Shown here piece by piece: positions 41,590-51,207 of a stretch of 64,000 nucleotides of DNA (position 1 is its first letter; each line of letters starts with the position of its first letter). A model generated the notes under the pieces. That model searched no databases. It was not told where the DNA came from and saw only the letters and a program-made list of their open reading frames with translations. Both the position numbers and the translations under genes were made by a program. This DNA is from Acidobacteriota bacterium (lineage in GTDB: Bacteria; Acidobacteriota; Terriglobia; Bryobacterales; Bryobacteraceae). The stretch spans positions 1 through 64,000 of the forward strand of contig CANIVU010000038.1 in assembly GCA_947470805.1 (NCBI GenBank), given 5' to 3'.

Positions 41590-43224
41590 ATGCGACTCCT
41601 CACCGCACTCGCCACATTTTCGATCGCGCTTTCGGCGCAGACGAACAACGCGCCCACGATGGCCGGGAACGGCAACAAGCCGGAACGGATGGAGTGGTTC
41701 CGCGATATTGGATTCGGACTGTTTATTCACTGGAGCGTGGACAGCCAGTTGGGATCGGTGATCAGCCACTCGCTGCCTGGAGCGTCGAAGGATTATCGGG
41801 ACCGGTACTTCAGCGAACTGCCGAAGACGTTCAATCCGCGGAAGTACAACCCGACGGATTGGGCGGCGCTGGCGAAGCTGGCCGGGATTAAATATGTCGT
41901 CTTTACGACGAAGCACCACAACGGGTTCACGATGTATCCATCGAAGACGACGGAGTTCGGGCTGCAGTCGACGCCGTTTAAGCGGGACATCAACGGGGAG
42001 TTGGTGGCGGCGTTCCGGGAACAGGGGATCGCGCCGGGGTACTACTTTTCGCCCGATGACTTTTTGCATCTGCATAAGTTGAATCGGAAGATTCAGCGGA
42101 ACATTCCGGAGGTGGCGCCGGCGGCGGTGCCGGGGCTGATGGACCTCGACAAGGCGCAGTTACGGGAGCTGTTGGGGAATTATGGGCCGATCGATGTGAT
42201 CTTTTTCGACGGGCCGGCGGAGGGGCTGCGCGAGTTGGCGTGGGAGATGCAGCCGAATATTGTGGTGACGCGCGGGGCGATTGCGACGCCGGAGCAGTAT
42301 GTGCCGGGGTCGCGGATTGAGGGACCGTGGGAGAGTTGCATCACGATGGGGACGCAGTGGCAGTACAAGCCGACGAACGATGTGTATAAGAGCGGGACGG
42401 AGTTGATCGGGCTGTTGATTGAGACGCGGGCGAAGGGCGGGAATTTGTTGTTGAACGTGGGGCCGAAGCCGGACGGGGAGTTGCCGATTGAGCAGGAGGA
42501 GCGACTGCGGGAGATTGCGTTGTGGATGTTTGTGAACCAGGAGATGGTGTACGGGGTGCGGCCGTGGATTGTGCCGAGCGAGAAGAACGGGAATGAGACG
42601 TATTGGTTCACGAAGAAGAAGGACGCCGATGTGGTTTATGTGGCGGTGCGGCCGAATGAGCGGTGGAAGTATGGGGAGTGGAAAGATATTTTGCTGCGGA
42701 GTGTGAAGTTGGCGCCGGGCGGGAAGGTGGAGGTGTTGGGGCAGAACGATGAGGTGTTGGAGTATCAGCCGAAGGTGGTGCCGAAGACGACGTGGACGCA
42801 GGGGGCCGATGGGCTCCACGTGCGGGCGATGCGGGCGCAGCGGCTGTATAACGACCGGAAGTGGCCGAACCCGGTGGTGCTGAAGATTACGGGGGCGCAG
42901 GCGGCGTTTGCGGCGCCGGAGGTTTCCGAGGCCAAGTGGCGGTGGGATGCGGTGAAGAAGGTGGCGGTGCTGGAGGCGGAGTTGAAGAATATGAGCAACC
43001 AGGGGGCGCTGGAAGTGGGGTTTGAGTACCGGTCGGTAAAGGGGTTGGACTTGACGGAGCGGGCGGGGAATTTTACGCGGACGGTTTTAGTTCGGCGGAC
43101 GGGGACGGGGCGGTTTACGGCGGAGGTTCCTTGGAAGCCAGGCGATGTGATGGAGTTCCGGGCGGTGGTGCGGCACCCGCTGCTCGAAGCGTTCAGCATT
43201 GAGCAGCGGGCGGATGTGAAGTAG
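41590..43224 (+). CDS. Alpha-L-fucosidase, GH29, exported
   Basis: From ATG 41590 the protein has 544 residues with a signal peptide (MRLLTALATFSIALSA). GH29 signatures are RMEWFRDIGFGLFIHWS, KYVVFTTKHHNGFTMYPSK, and GPIDVIFFDG, where the Asp is the expected nucleophile. A C-terminal beta-sandwich (~ from 340) follows. It should release alpha-L-fucose from glycans outside the cytoplasm. The stop TAG is followed directly by the stop of the convergent gene. An upstream in-frame start (41560) would mask the signal peptide. Confidence 0.93.
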   Translation: MRLLTALATFSIALSAQTNNAPTMAGNGNKPERMEWFRDIGFGLFIHWSVDSQLGSVISHSLPGASKDYRDRYFSELPKTFNPRKYNPTDWAALAKLAGIKYVVFTTKHHNGFTMYPSKTTEFGLQSTPFKRDINGELVAAFREQGIAPGYYFSPDDFLHLHKLNRKIQRNIPEVAPAAVPGLMDLDKAQLRELLGNYGPIDVIFFDGPAEGLRELAWEMQPNIVVTRGAIATPEQYVPGSRIEGPWESCITMGTQWQYKPTNDVYKSGTELIGLLIETRAKGGNLLLNVGPKPDGELPIEQEERLREIALWMFVNQEMVYGVRPWIVPSEKNGNETYWFTKKKDADVVYVAVRPNERWKYGEWKDILLRSVKLAPGGKVEVLGQNDEVLEYQPKVVPKTTWTQGADGLHVRAMRAQRLYNDRKWPNPVVLKITGAQAAFAAPEVSEAKWRWDAVKKVAVLEAELKNMSNQGALEVGFEYRSVKGLDLTERAGNFTRTVLVRRTGTGRFTAEVPWKPGDVMEFRAVVRHPLLEAFSIEQRADVK

Positions 43225-43968
43225 TTACTGGAGGGGAGACAGGCGGGCGAGACCGAGCAGGGAGTTGTCGGTGCGGAGAGCGAACCACTCTTTCTTCGCC
43301 GAGACGAGGAAGACGTAGCTGGTGGTTTGGAGGACCACGCCGCCGTCTTCATCGGCGGCGGAGGGGGTGGCGATTTTCAGGCCGCCGAAGCCGGCGCCGT
43401 CGGCGATGTAACTGCCTATGACCGTTTTGGTTTCGCTGAGGCTGTCGCGTTTGACGACGAGTGTGCCGGCGAGAGAGCCATCGGCCTTGAGCGCGAGGAT
43501 GCCGATTTCGGCGATCTTCTGGCCGGAGGTGCTGGCGCCTTCATCGGAGAGGACGAAGGAACCGGTGAAGGCGGTGTCGGCCGAGGCTGGGGTGAGTTCG
43601 GCGAGGGCGGCGGTGGCGGTGTCGCGACGGATGGCGAGGAAGCCGGTGGACTTGGCGCTGAGGAATTCGTAGACGGCGCTGACGGCGGGGGCGGTGCCGT
43701 CTTCGGTGACCACCTGGGTGTTGAGGGTGAGGGTGCCGCTGCCATCGGCGGCGATCGTGTAGTTCCCGGTGACGGGGATGGACTGGGTGATGCCGGAAGC
43801 CTGCACGTATTCGGTGCCGGAGACGGTGCCGGAGGCGTCGAGAGTGAGCAGGCCGAGGCTGGAGGAGGTGGGGCCTTCTTCGGCGAGGATGAAACGGCCG
43901 GTGAGGACGGGGCTCTGGGCCCAGATGGCGGACGCGAACACGGCGAGGCACACGAAATTGCGAATCAT
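43225..43968 (-). CDS. Exported beta-rich protein of unknown function
   Basis: The 247-residue protein starts at the ATG ending at 43968, just after an AGGAG ribosome-binding site. A signal peptide (MIRNFVCLAVFASAIWA) precedes two internally similar halves of about 110 residues. Each reads 'TGRFILAEEG...LGLLTLDASGTVSGT' or 'TGSFVLSDEGASTSG...IGILALKADGSLAGT'. Each half ends in a 'F.AIR' / 'WFALR' strand, pointing to a duplicated beta-sandwich or barrel. I do not recognise a family. It lies 109 bases downstream of purK. Confidence 0.72.
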   Translation of the reverse strand: MIRNFVCLAVFASAIWAQSPVLTGRFILAEEGPTSSSLGLLTLDASGTVSGTEYVQASGITQSIPVTGNYTIAADGSGTLTLNTQVVTEDGTAPAVSAVYEFLSAKSTGFLAIRRDTATAALAELTPASADTAFTGSFVLSDEGASTSGQKIAEIGILALKADGSLAGTLVVKRDSLSETKTVIGSYIADGAGFGGLKIATPSAADEDGGVVLQTTSYVFLVSAKKEWFALRTDNSLLGLARLSPLQ

Positions 43969-44077
43969 AGTTATTCTCCTGAAGGTGTTTTCGATGCCTG
44001 GCCAGGCGCACCTAGTCAAAGGCGAAACAGGAGAGTAAGTTGTTCGCTAGACAGTCAAGTTTTGTTAAGTTGGTAAG

Positions 44078-45217
44078 TTACGGGAGTAACAGGTTACGGG
44101 CGGCGATGGCGGTGGCCACTGCATCGTCAGCAGTTTCGCCGAGGGCGGTGAGGTGGCCCATCTTGCGGCCGGGGCGGGCGGACATCTTGCCGTATAAATG
44201 AAGCTTTAGATTGGGCAAGGTGAGGGCCGCGGCCCAGTTGGGTTCGCCGTGGTCCCAGAGGTCGCCCATGAGATTGGACATGGCGGCGGGGCGGAGTAGT
44301 TCGGTGGAGCCGAGGGGGAGGCCGCAGGCGGCGCGGAGTTGTTGTTCGAACTGGGATGTTACACAGGCATCGAACGTAAAGTGACCGGAGTTATGCGGAC
44401 GGGGGGCGAGTTCGTTGATGAGTAACTTACCGCTGGTGGTGACGAAGAACTCGACGCAGAGGACGCCGACGACATCGAGCTTTTCGAGAACGGCGCGGCC
44501 GATCTCGATGGCTTCGGCGGCGAGTTCGGGGGAGACGCGGCCGGGGGCGCGGGTTATGTCGAGAATGTGGTTCTTGTGGTCGTTTTCGACGACGCCGTAG
44601 TGGACGAAGGAGCCATCGACGCCGCGAACGGCGACGACGGAGACCTCCTTTTCAAACTCGATCCAGGATTCGAGGACGCACTCCTGGCCGTTCATGCGGC
44701 GCCAGGCTTCTTCGGCGGCGGAGAGGGCGTGGATTTTGATCTGCCCTTTGCCGTCGTAGCCGAAGCCGGCGGTTTTGAGAATGGCCTTGGGGCCGATTTC
44801 GGCGAGGCCGCGGGTAAGGTCTTCGAGAGAACGAACCGGGCGGAAGGGGGCGAGGGGGAAGCCGTTGGAGGCGAGGAAGTTCTTTTCGCGGAGCCGGTTC
44901 TGGGTAGTGTGGAGGACTTCGCCGCGAGGGCGGACCTGGGAGCACTCGGCGGCGGCGGCGGCGGTTTCGGCGGGAACGTTTTCGAACTCGAAGGTGACGA
45001 CGCGGACTTGGCGGGCGAAGCGGCGGACGGCGTCGAGATCTTCGTAAGGTGCGACGATTTCGAGATCGGCGACCTGGCCGGTGGGCGTGTCGGTATCGGG
45101 CGAAAACGTGTGGACGCGGTAGCCCATGCGCCGGGCTGCGATGGCGAACATGCGTCCGAGCTGACCGCTTCCAAGGACGCCTACGGTGGCACCGGGAAGG
45201 ATGACGCGGGGGGTCAT
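44078..45217 (-). CDS. purK: N5-carboxyaminoimidazole ribonucleotide synthase
   Basis: The 379-residue ATP-grasp enzyme carboxylates AIR with bicarbonate and ATP in purine synthesis. It has GSGQLGRM near the N-terminus, [28 protein letters not shown] and [14 protein letters not shown]. The true start is the ATG ending at 45217, which overlaps purE by 4 bases (ATGA-type coupling); the longer open frame upstream is a shadow of purE. Confidence 0.95.
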   Translation of the reverse strand: MTPRVILPGATVGVLGSGQLGRMFAIAARRMGYRVHTFSPDTDTPTGQVADLEIVAPYEDLDAVRRFARQVRVVTFEFENVPAETAAAAAECSQVRPRGEVLHTTQNRLREKNFLASNGFPLAPFRPVRSLEDLTRGLAEIGPKAILKTAGFGYDGKGQIKIHALSAAEEAWRRMNGQECVLESWIEFEKEVSVVAVRGVDGSFVHYGVVENDHKNHILDITRAPGRVSPELAAEAIEIGRAVLEKLDVVGVLCVEFFVTTSGKLLINELAPRPHNSGHFTFDACVTSQFEQQLRAACGLPLGSTELLRPAAMSNLMGDLWDHGEPNWAAALTLPNLKLHLYGKMSARPGRKMGHLTALGETADDAVATAIAARNLLLP

Positions 45218-45711
45218 GGCAGGGACTGTCCGCGGACCATGTCGTTCAACTCGCGACGGTAGGCGTGGAGCTTTTCGCGGAGTTCGGGGCGGGTGTTGGA
45301 GAGAATGGCGACGGCGAGGAGCGCGGCGTTGGTGGCGCCAGCCTTGCCAATTGCCATGGTGCCGACAGGGATGCCGCCGGGCATCTGGACGATGGAGAGG
45401 AGCGAATCCATCCCCTTGAGCGCGTGGCTTTCGACCGGCACTCCGAGGACGGGCACGGCGGTTTGGGCGGCGGCCATCCCGGGGAGATGGGCGGCGCCGC
45501 CGGCACCGGCGATGATGACTTGCAGACCGCGGCCTTCGGCCGCGGCGGCGTATTCGGCGAGCAGTTCCGGCGTGCGGTGGGCCGAAACGACCTGGCACTC
45601 ATGGGGAACGTCAAAGCGGTTCAACATCTCATGGGCGTGCTGCATGGTTTCCCAATCGGACTTGCTGCCCATAATGATGCCGACGAGAGGTTTTTCCACT
45701 GGTATCGTCAA
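45214..45711 (-). CDS. purE: N5-carboxyaminoimidazole ribonucleotide mutase
   Basis: The 165-residue class I PurE converts N5-CAIR to CAIR. It has [20 protein letters not shown] and [14 protein letters not shown], the substrate-binding loops of the octameric enzyme. Its product follows purK chemistry, and the two genes overlap by 4 bases. A DUF669-like gene lies 47 bases upstream on the same strand and may be part of the transcript. Confidence 0.96.
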   Translation of the reverse strand: MTIPVEKPLVGIIMGSKSDWETMQHAHEMLNRFDVPHECQVVSAHRTPELLAEYAAAAEGRGLQVIIAGAGGAAHLPGMAAAQTAVPVLGVPVESHALKGMDSLLSIVQMPGGIPVGTMAIGKAGATNAALLAVAILSNTRPELREKLHAYRRELNDMVRGQSLP

Positions 45712-45758
45712 AGTCCTAACTTTCTACGATAGTGTGCGCGGCGTCCCCCGGCAAGTTT

Positions 45759-46223
45759 TTAGAACGGAAGATCGTCGTCGGCGACGCCGTCGGCCTGGGA
45801 TTGCGCGGAGAGGGAACGGTTGAAATAGATGTTCGAATCTTCGCCTTTGGTGACCTTGACGACGTCGAGCTGGACGCCATCGAGTTCGTGAATGCGGGAT
45901 TTGAGGTCTTCGAAGCGGGCCAACTGCATGCCGCAGACTTCCAGTTCCTTGCGGACGAAGCGGATGGTGTTTTCGGTGATGGCCGAATGCTTGCGAATAA
46001 TGCGATCGCGGAAGGTGGCGCCGGTGATGCGGAGCACGTAGCGGATCATGGGGTTGCCGCTGCGCTGGGACTTGGTGAGGGTAGCCTCGGCGACGACGAC
46101 TTCGTAGCGGCCGTCGGGGACGGTGTGAAGCACGGGAGCGGCGTCCGACGGGGCTTCGGTTTTATAGAGAGTGTTGAAACGGGAGAGATCGATTTCGTCT
46201 TCGAAAGAGAAGGAAGTGTTCAT
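45759..46223 (-). CDS. DUF669-like protein with SSB-type acidic tail
   Basis: The 154-residue protein has a DUF669-like core (YEVVVAEATLTKSQRSGNPMIRYVLRI, AITENTIRFVRKELEVCGMQL). DUF669 is best known from phages, next to recombination or replication genes. The C-terminus ends in DDDLPF, nearly the same as the DDDVPF tail of the SSB encoded 1.5 kb away, which recruits repair proteins. A ssDNA-binding or SSB-like role is inferred. No other phage gene is near. An AGGAG ribosome-binding site precedes the start. Confidence 0.7.
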   Translation of the reverse strand: MNTSFSFEDEIDLSRFNTLYKTEAPSDAAPVLHTVPDGRYEVVVAEATLTKSQRSGNPMIRYVLRITGATFRDRIIRKHSAITENTIRFVRKELEVCGMQLARFEDLKSRIHELDGVQLDVVKVTKGEDSNIYFNRSLSAQSQADGVADDDLPF

Positions 46224-46357
46224 TGCGGGTGACTCCTGCCCAGGAAGAATGCAAGCGGCGTGCCAGGAACCGCGACATGGGGAATCAATGAGTTAGGCGG
46301 ATCGTGTGCCGGAGTGGGGCACCAACATGGGACCGGATGGCCTACACTTCTCTTGAA

Positions 46358-47734
46358 ATGGGACGGATACTGTGGCTGGCACTGGTGATGCCGTTGGCGG
46401 GGGCGGACATGGACTATTTTCCGCAGGTCCGGACGATTGTGAAGGAGGCGGAGGTTGCGGCGTTGCAGGTGCGCGATGTTGCGCGGCAGCGGCAATTGCT
46501 GGGACAGGGGGCGAAGACGCTGGCGCAGGCGGGGTATTTGACGGAAGCCGAGCGGCTGGCGAACTTGTCGCACGAACGGGATGCGCACCGGATAGTGGGG
46601 ATCGCGCGGGCTTTCTATGGAGACTACGAGGGCGGGTTGCGGGTATTGGAATCGCTGGGGGAGGCGCCGTTGGAACGGGCGCAGACTATGGAGTGGCTGG
46701 CGACAATTCTGTGGCGGGTGGGGGACAAGAAGAACGCCGGCGATGCACTGGGGCGAGGGGAGGCGGTGGCCAAGGCCGTGGCGGCGGGACCGAAGAAGAC
46801 AACGCTGATGCGGTCACTCCAATTGCAGAGGGACGCTTTGCAGGATGATCCGCCGATCCCGCTACACCGCGTGCCCCGGCCCGCGCGCACCTATCAGCCC
46901 AAGCCGGAGGAGCCGTTCCCGGTGGCGCGGGACCTGTTTCGGGATGCGAACGCCGGGGCGAGAGAGGCTCGACTGAAGGCGGATGCGGCGTTTCTGGATG
47001 GGATTTATCCGCTGTTGAGCGAGGGTAAGAATCTGGCCGCGATGCAGGCGGCGGAGAAGGCGGGATCGGCATGGCAGCGGGCGTGGGGGTTCGCGGCGGT
47101 GGCGCAGATGACGGCGTTGGCACGGAACTGGGAGTATGCGGTGCCGGCGGGGATGGCAATTCCGCGGGACAAGGGGACGCTGAGCCTGGCGCGGGCGGGG
47201 GTGCTGCGGTTTGTGGGAATTGCGTTGACGAAGGCGAAGGAGATGGATCGAGCGCGGGGCTTGTTTCAGGAGGCCGCGGCGAGCGCCAATGACGGGGGGA
47301 AAGGGCAGGCGTTCGAGAAAGTCACTCTGCTGGTCGCCATCGCGGTGGCGCAGCACCGGGCGGGTTTCGTGGAGGACGCCAAGGCGAGTTTCGACCTGGG
47401 CTTAACAGCGGCGAAGGCGATGCCGCAGAATGTGGCGCGGCGGAAGGGGTTGCCATCCAATTACAAGGAGTTTCGGGAGGGGGGCTTGGGGGCGGTGTTC
47501 AGCGGCCAGCTGGATGTCTTGGACACGGCTGGGGCGCGCGCGACGGCGGAGACGTGGTTCCGGCTAGAGACGCCTTTTGACGGGGAGATGATTGTGTGGG
47601 ATTGGATCCGGGCGGAACAGGTGGAGGAGGCGTTACGGTTTGCTAGAGGGATACGGGACCGGGATTTGGCGGCACAGTTGCTGAACCGTGCCGCCGAGGT
47701 TGTGTTGCGGGAAGCGGTGAACGCTTCGTGGTGA
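46358..47734 (+). CDS. Exported helical-repeat (TPR-like) protein
   Basis: From ATG 46358 the protein has 458 residues with a signal peptide (MGRILWLALVMPLAGA). Helical pairs rich in Ala, Gly, Leu and Arg run along the rest, with TPR-like spacing (GYLTEAERLANLSHERDAHR, FYGDYEGGLRVLESLGEAPL, EMDRARGLFQEAAASANDGG, AGFVEDAKASFDLGLTAAK). It is likely a periplasmic scaffold of unknown partner. Its stop is 4 bases from the convergent ssb stop. Confidence 0.72.
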   Translation: MGRILWLALVMPLAGADMDYFPQVRTIVKEAEVAALQVRDVARQRQLLGQGAKTLAQAGYLTEAERLANLSHERDAHRIVGIARAFYGDYEGGLRVLESLGEAPLERAQTMEWLATILWRVGDKKNAGDALGRGEAVAKAVAAGPKKTTLMRSLQLQRDALQDDPPIPLHRVPRPARTYQPKPEEPFPVARDLFRDANAGAREARLKADAAFLDGIYPLLSEGKNLAAMQAAEKAGSAWQRAWGFAAVAQMTALARNWEYAVPAGMAIPRDKGTLSLARAGVLRFVGIALTKAKEMDRARGLFQEAAASANDGGKGQAFEKVTLLVAIAVAQHRAGFVEDAKASFDLGLTAAKAMPQNVARRKGLPSNYKEFREGGLGAVFSGQLDVLDTAGARATAETWFRLETPFDGEMIVWDWIRAEQVEEALRFARGIRDRDLAAQLLNRAAEVVLREAVNASW

Positions 47735-47738
47735 GGTT

Positions 47739-48242
47739 CTAGAACGGGACGTCGTCGTCGTTGATGCCGGCGTCGAACGGGGAGCCGCCGGAGGGGGACG
47801 ATGCCGCGCCGCCGCCCATTCCGGACGGGCGGGGGGCCGCCGAACGGGGCTGGGAAACCATGCGGGGTTCCTGGCTGTAGCCGCCTTCGGCACCGCCGCC
47901 GCCTTCGCCACGACCGCCTAGGAGGATGACATCATCGGCCACCACTTCGGTCGAGTACTTCTTCTGTCCGTCTTTGTCCTCGTAGCTACGGGTCTGCAGG
48001 CGGCCTTCGACGTAGACCTGTTTGCCCTTGGTCAAGTAGGGCGCGAAGTTCTCGGCGCGCCACTGGGAGACGTTGGTCCACTCGGTCTCTTCTTTCCACT
48101 CACCGGACTGCTGATCCTTCCAACGGCGGCTGGTCGCCACCGAAAAGCGGGTTACGCTCACCCCGGAAGGTGTAAACTTTGTTTCCGCATCTTTGCCCAG
48201 ATGCCCGACCAGAATCACTTTATTAACGCTACGAGATGCCAT
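47739..48242 (-). CDS. ssb: Single-stranded DNA-binding protein
   Basis: The 167-residue protein has an OB fold (1-112: [58 protein letters not shown]), a Gly/Ser/Pro-rich linker, and the conserved acidic tip NDDDVPF. It coats ssDNA in replication and repair; the tip docks RecQ, RecO, RarA and others. rarA is also in this window. Length is typical of SSB. Confidence 0.97.
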   Translation of the reverse strand: MASRSVNKVILVGHLGKDAETKFTPSGVSVTRFSVATSRRWKDQQSGEWKEETEWTNVSQWRAENFAPYLTKGKQVYVEGRLQTRSYEDKDGQKKYSTEVVADDVILLGGRGEGGGGAEGGYSQEPRMVSQPRSAAPRPSGMGGGAASSPSGGSPFDAGINDDDVPF

Positions 48243-48419
48243 ACATCCTGCACTCTAGCACATGGCCCCGGGGTTGACTGGTACTCCCGGCGAAGTCCTA
48301 CTTGAAAATTCGGTTAAACTCCCATTCCATCCCGGCAGTTTGTAGTGGATAATACAGCTTATCCGTGGGCTATCGAAAAGCCCGCAGGATACCGATTCTC
48401 ATAATGAGGGCAGTGCAGC
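48243..48419. other. Divergent leader region of ssb and the exported protein
   Basis: A 177-base gap. GGGCT and AGCCC form a short hairpin at 48367-48383, 37 bases before the GTG start at 48420, and GAGGG (48406-48410) is a fair ribosome-binding site. No confident promoter boxes were identified. Confidence 0.3.
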
Positions 48420-49652
48420 GTGGGCAAATCCCAAGTGCTTGTCAAAATCGGCGCCCGAATCTCCCACCTCTGCGGGATGATGACGGTTGTGTGCGGAGTG
48501 GCCTCCGCGCAATTGATCATGACCGGCAATGGCGGCGTGGTACGGCTGTTTGGCACTGACCAGGCGATTCTGGAAACGCCGGAGCCGCGCAAGGACCTTC
48601 CCTGTAGCGTGACGCCGACGAAGACGGCGCAGGTAGGGTTCGACCTGAAATTCCATGGCGGATATGAAGTTACCGTTCCTATGAAGGAACTGTCCGGCCA
48701 GGAGAATCTGCTGACGATCATTTTCCGGGTGACACCGGCGGTGGGCGATGCCACCTACTTCATCCAGCGCATCCGTGTTCCGGAGATCGCCGATGACGCC
48801 AAGGGCGAAGCGGCGTTTTTCGGTTCGTTCGATGTCGGCGAGGGCAAGTATAAGGTGGACTGGCTGATGCGTGACCGGGCGGAACGGGTTTGTTCGAACT
48901 ACTGGGACGTGGACGCGCAATTGTCAGACAAAGATTACCAGATGGCGCTGTCGATTACCGCCGCCAGCGTCCGGCAGACCGAAACCGAATATTTCCGGCA
49001 GGAACCGCCGGTGGAGCGGGACGCCGATCCGACAACTGTAAAAATTCTCTTAAACTACGCCCCGCAGAACCCGCGCAGTTCGGTGATGCGGCCGGTGGAT
49101 ACGTCGGCGCTGGTGTCGATTTTGCGGAATATCTCGCGGGACCCGCGGGTGTCGCGGTTCTCCCTGGTGGCTTTCTGCATGCAGGAGCAAAAGATCCTCT
49201 ACCGGCAGGAGAATGCGGAGAAAATCGACTTCCCTGCCCTGGGCGAGGCGCTTGGCAAGATCCAATTGGGCCGGGTGGACCTGGCACGGCTGGCGGATAA
49301 GAAATCCGATGTCCGATTCCTTACTGAATTGATTCGAAATGAGTTAGGAACTTCTGAGCGGCCGGATGCTTTCATTTTCGCCGGACCGAAAGTGATGCTG
49401 GAACACAACATTGAGACCGAGGCTTTGAAGGAGATCGGGAGCCTGGACGCTCCGGTCTTCTATATGAATTACAACCTGTTCCCGCAAGTCACCCCGTGGC
49501 GGGATACAATCGGAAACGCCGTGAAATACTTCAAGGGGTTGGAGTATACGATATCGCGCCCCCGCGATCTTTGGTCAGCGACCACGGAAGTCGTCAACCG
49601 GATACAAAAATCCCGTTCGGCACGAATTACCCAAAACGCAAAGTCCAATTGA
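48420..49652 (+). CDS. Exported protein of unknown function (VWA-like fold possible)
   Basis: The 410-residue protein starts at GTG 48420, supported by GAGGG at 48406-48410; this gives a full signal peptide (basic MGKSQVLVKIGARI then LCGMMTVVCGVASA). The N-terminal half is strand-rich (QVGFDLKFHGGYEVTVPMKEL). The C-terminal half (~195-390) alternates strands and helices (VKILLNYAP, VSRFSLVAFCMQEQKILY, PDAFIFAGP), like a von Willebrand factor A fold, but the DxSxS metal site is missing. Similar secreted proteins are common in Acidobacteriota. Function unknown. Confidence 0.68.
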   Translation: MGKSQVLVKIGARISHLCGMMTVVCGVASAQLIMTGNGGVVRLFGTDQAILETPEPRKDLPCSVTPTKTAQVGFDLKFHGGYEVTVPMKELSGQENLLTIIFRVTPAVGDATYFIQRIRVPEIADDAKGEAAFFGSFDVGEGKYKVDWLMRDRAERVCSNYWDVDAQLSDKDYQMALSITAASVRQTETEYFRQEPPVERDADPTTVKILLNYAPQNPRSSVMRPVDTSALVSILRNISRDPRVSRFSLVAFCMQEQKILYRQENAEKIDFPALGEALGKIQLGRVDLARLADKKSDVRFLTELIRNELGTSERPDAFIFAGPKVMLEHNIETEALKEIGSLDAPVFYMNYNLFPQVTPWRDTIGNAVKYFKGLEYTISRPRDLWSATTEVVNRIQKSRSARITQNAKSN

Positions 49653-49686
49653 TGCGTCCCACTGGTATAGGAACTCGCTGATCTTT

Positions 49687-50229
49687 ATGACACTCCCTGC
49701 TTCGCTTCTGCTCGCGTTCGTCACTCTCCCTGTGCTGGCCCAACCGGTTGGGCAGCGGATGGCGCCCTACGTACCGTCGCCCCAGGAGATTATCGACCGG
49801 ATGTTGGAAGTGGCCCACGCCCGGCAGGGGGATATGGTCATCGATCTGGGTTGTGGCGACGGGCGGATCCTGATCACCGCGGTGCAGAAGTTCCAGACGA
49901 AGGCGATCGGTATCGAAATCGACCCGAAGATCGCCGGGCAGGCGAGCGATACGATTGTCCGGCTGGGACTGCAGAACAAGGCACGTGTGGTGCGGGCGGA
50001 CGTGTTCGACGCCGATCTATCGCAGGCCGATGTGGTGACGATGTACCTAACGACGAGTTTCAACGAGAAACTGCGGCCGAAGTTTGAGAAGTCGTTGCGG
50101 CCCGGGACCCGGGTGGTTTCCCATGACTACGGCATTCGCGGCTGGAATCCCGTGGAAGTGGAAGAGGTGTTCGTGCATGGCCGCCGGCACCGCATTTTCC
50201 TCTATGTGGTTGAGGGGAAGAAGAACTAA
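49687..50229 (+). CDS. SAM-dependent methyltransferase with N-terminal signal or anchor
   Basis: The 180-residue protein is a class I methyltransferase: motif I VIDLGCGDGRILITA, the acidic IEIDP, and ADVVTMYLTTSFNEKLRPKFEKSL. The fold resembles small protein-lysine methyltransferases of the FAM173 type. It begins with a hydrophobic leader MTLPASLLLAFVTLPVLAQ that looks cleavable. SAM is not expected in the periplasm, so it may instead be a membrane anchor facing the cytoplasm. It lies 34 bases before the ATG of the PfkB kinase. Confidence 0.85.
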   Translation: MTLPASLLLAFVTLPVLAQPVGQRMAPYVPSPQEIIDRMLEVAHARQGDMVIDLGCGDGRILITAVQKFQTKAIGIEIDPKIAGQASDTIVRLGLQNKARVVRADVFDADLSQADVVTMYLTTSFNEKLRPKFEKSLRPGTRVVSHDYGIRGWNPVEVEEVFVHGRRHRIFLYVVEGKKN

Positions 50230-50262
50230 CGAAGCCCGGGCTGTGATACGGTAGTCCTTCGG

Positions 50263-51207
50263 ATGCCTGATTTTGATGTAGTTGGGGTGGGCCTGAACGC
50301 CACCGATACTTTGATCCTTGTTCCGCGGTTCCCCGCGTACGCCGGCAAGGAGCCATTCGTCGACGAGATGTACAGTCCTGGAGGCCAGGTGGCAAGCGCC
50401 ATGGTGGCCTGCGCCAAGCTGGGTTTGCGCACGAAGTACATCGGTACAGTAGGCGATGATGAGCGTGGCCGGATTCAGATTGAAAGCCTGCAGGGCACAG
50501 GGATCAACCTTGACCACGTGCAGATCCGGCAGGGTTGTGCCAACCAGTCGGCTTACATCGTGATCGATCAATCGACCGGAGAGCGGACCGTTTTCTGGCG
50601 GCGGTCGGACTGCCTGCGTCTGGACCCGAGCGAAATTACGCCGGAGATGATCACGAACGCCCGCCTGCTGCATATTGACGGCCACGACACGGCGGCCGTG
50701 GGCCGCGCGGCGGCGATTGCGCGTCACCACAACATTCCGGTGACGGTCGACGTAGACACGGTCTACCACGGTTTCGACAAGGTTCTGCAGAACGTCGATT
50801 ACCTGATCACCAGTTCCGAATTCCCGGTCCGCTGGACTGGCGAGGGCGACCCGTTCCGCGCGCTTATTATGATCCAGGAAGAATACGGCATGAAAGTGGC
50901 CGCGATGACGCTGGGATCGTTCGGTTCGATTGCTCGCATGGACGGCAAGTTCTGCTATTCACCGGCGTTCGTGGTGAATTGTGTGGACACGACCGGCGCG
51001 GGCGACGTCTTCCACGGCGCCTACTGCTACGGCGTATTGGAAGGCCTAAGCCTGCGCGACACGCTCGACCTCTCTAACGCCATGGCGGCGCTGAACTGCA
51101 CAGCCATCGGCGCGCGGGGCGGCATTGCCGATCTTGCCGCCGCGAAGGCGCTGATGGCCCGCGCGGAACGCCGCACCAACCGCGACTTCGAACAGCGCGC
51201 GCTATGA
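50263..51207 (+). CDS. PfkB family carbohydrate kinase
   Basis: The 314-residue kinase has the PfkB N-terminal motif GGQVASAMVACAKLGLRTKYIGTVGDDERG and the C-terminal DTTGAGDVFHGAYCYG, with the catalytic Asp in GAGD. It phosphorylates a sugar, nucleoside or ribose-like substrate with ATP; specificity is not readable. It overlaps the rhomboid gene by 4 bases and is in a run with the methyltransferase, rhomboid and glutaredoxin genes. Confidence 0.93.
   Translation: MPDFDVVGVGLNATDTLILVPRFPAYAGKEPFVDEMYSPGGQVASAMVACAKLGLRTKYIGTVGDDERGRIQIESLQGTGINLDHVQIRQGCANQSAYIVIDQSTGERTVFWRRSDCLRLDPSEITPEMITNARLLHIDGHDTAAVGRAAAIARHHNIPVTVDVDTVYHGFDKVLQNVDYLITSSEFPVRWTGEGDPFRALIMIQEEYGMKVAAMTLGSFGSIARMDGKFCYSPAFVVNCVDTTGAGDVFHGAYCYGVLEGLSLRDTLDLSNAMAALNCTAIGARGGIADLAAAKALMARAERRTNRDFEQRAL

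Noticed and set aside
45759-46223. A prophage remnant suggested by the DUF669-like gene
   Set aside because: No integrase, terminase, capsid or tail genes and no base-composition shift were found; neighbours are purine and SSB genes.
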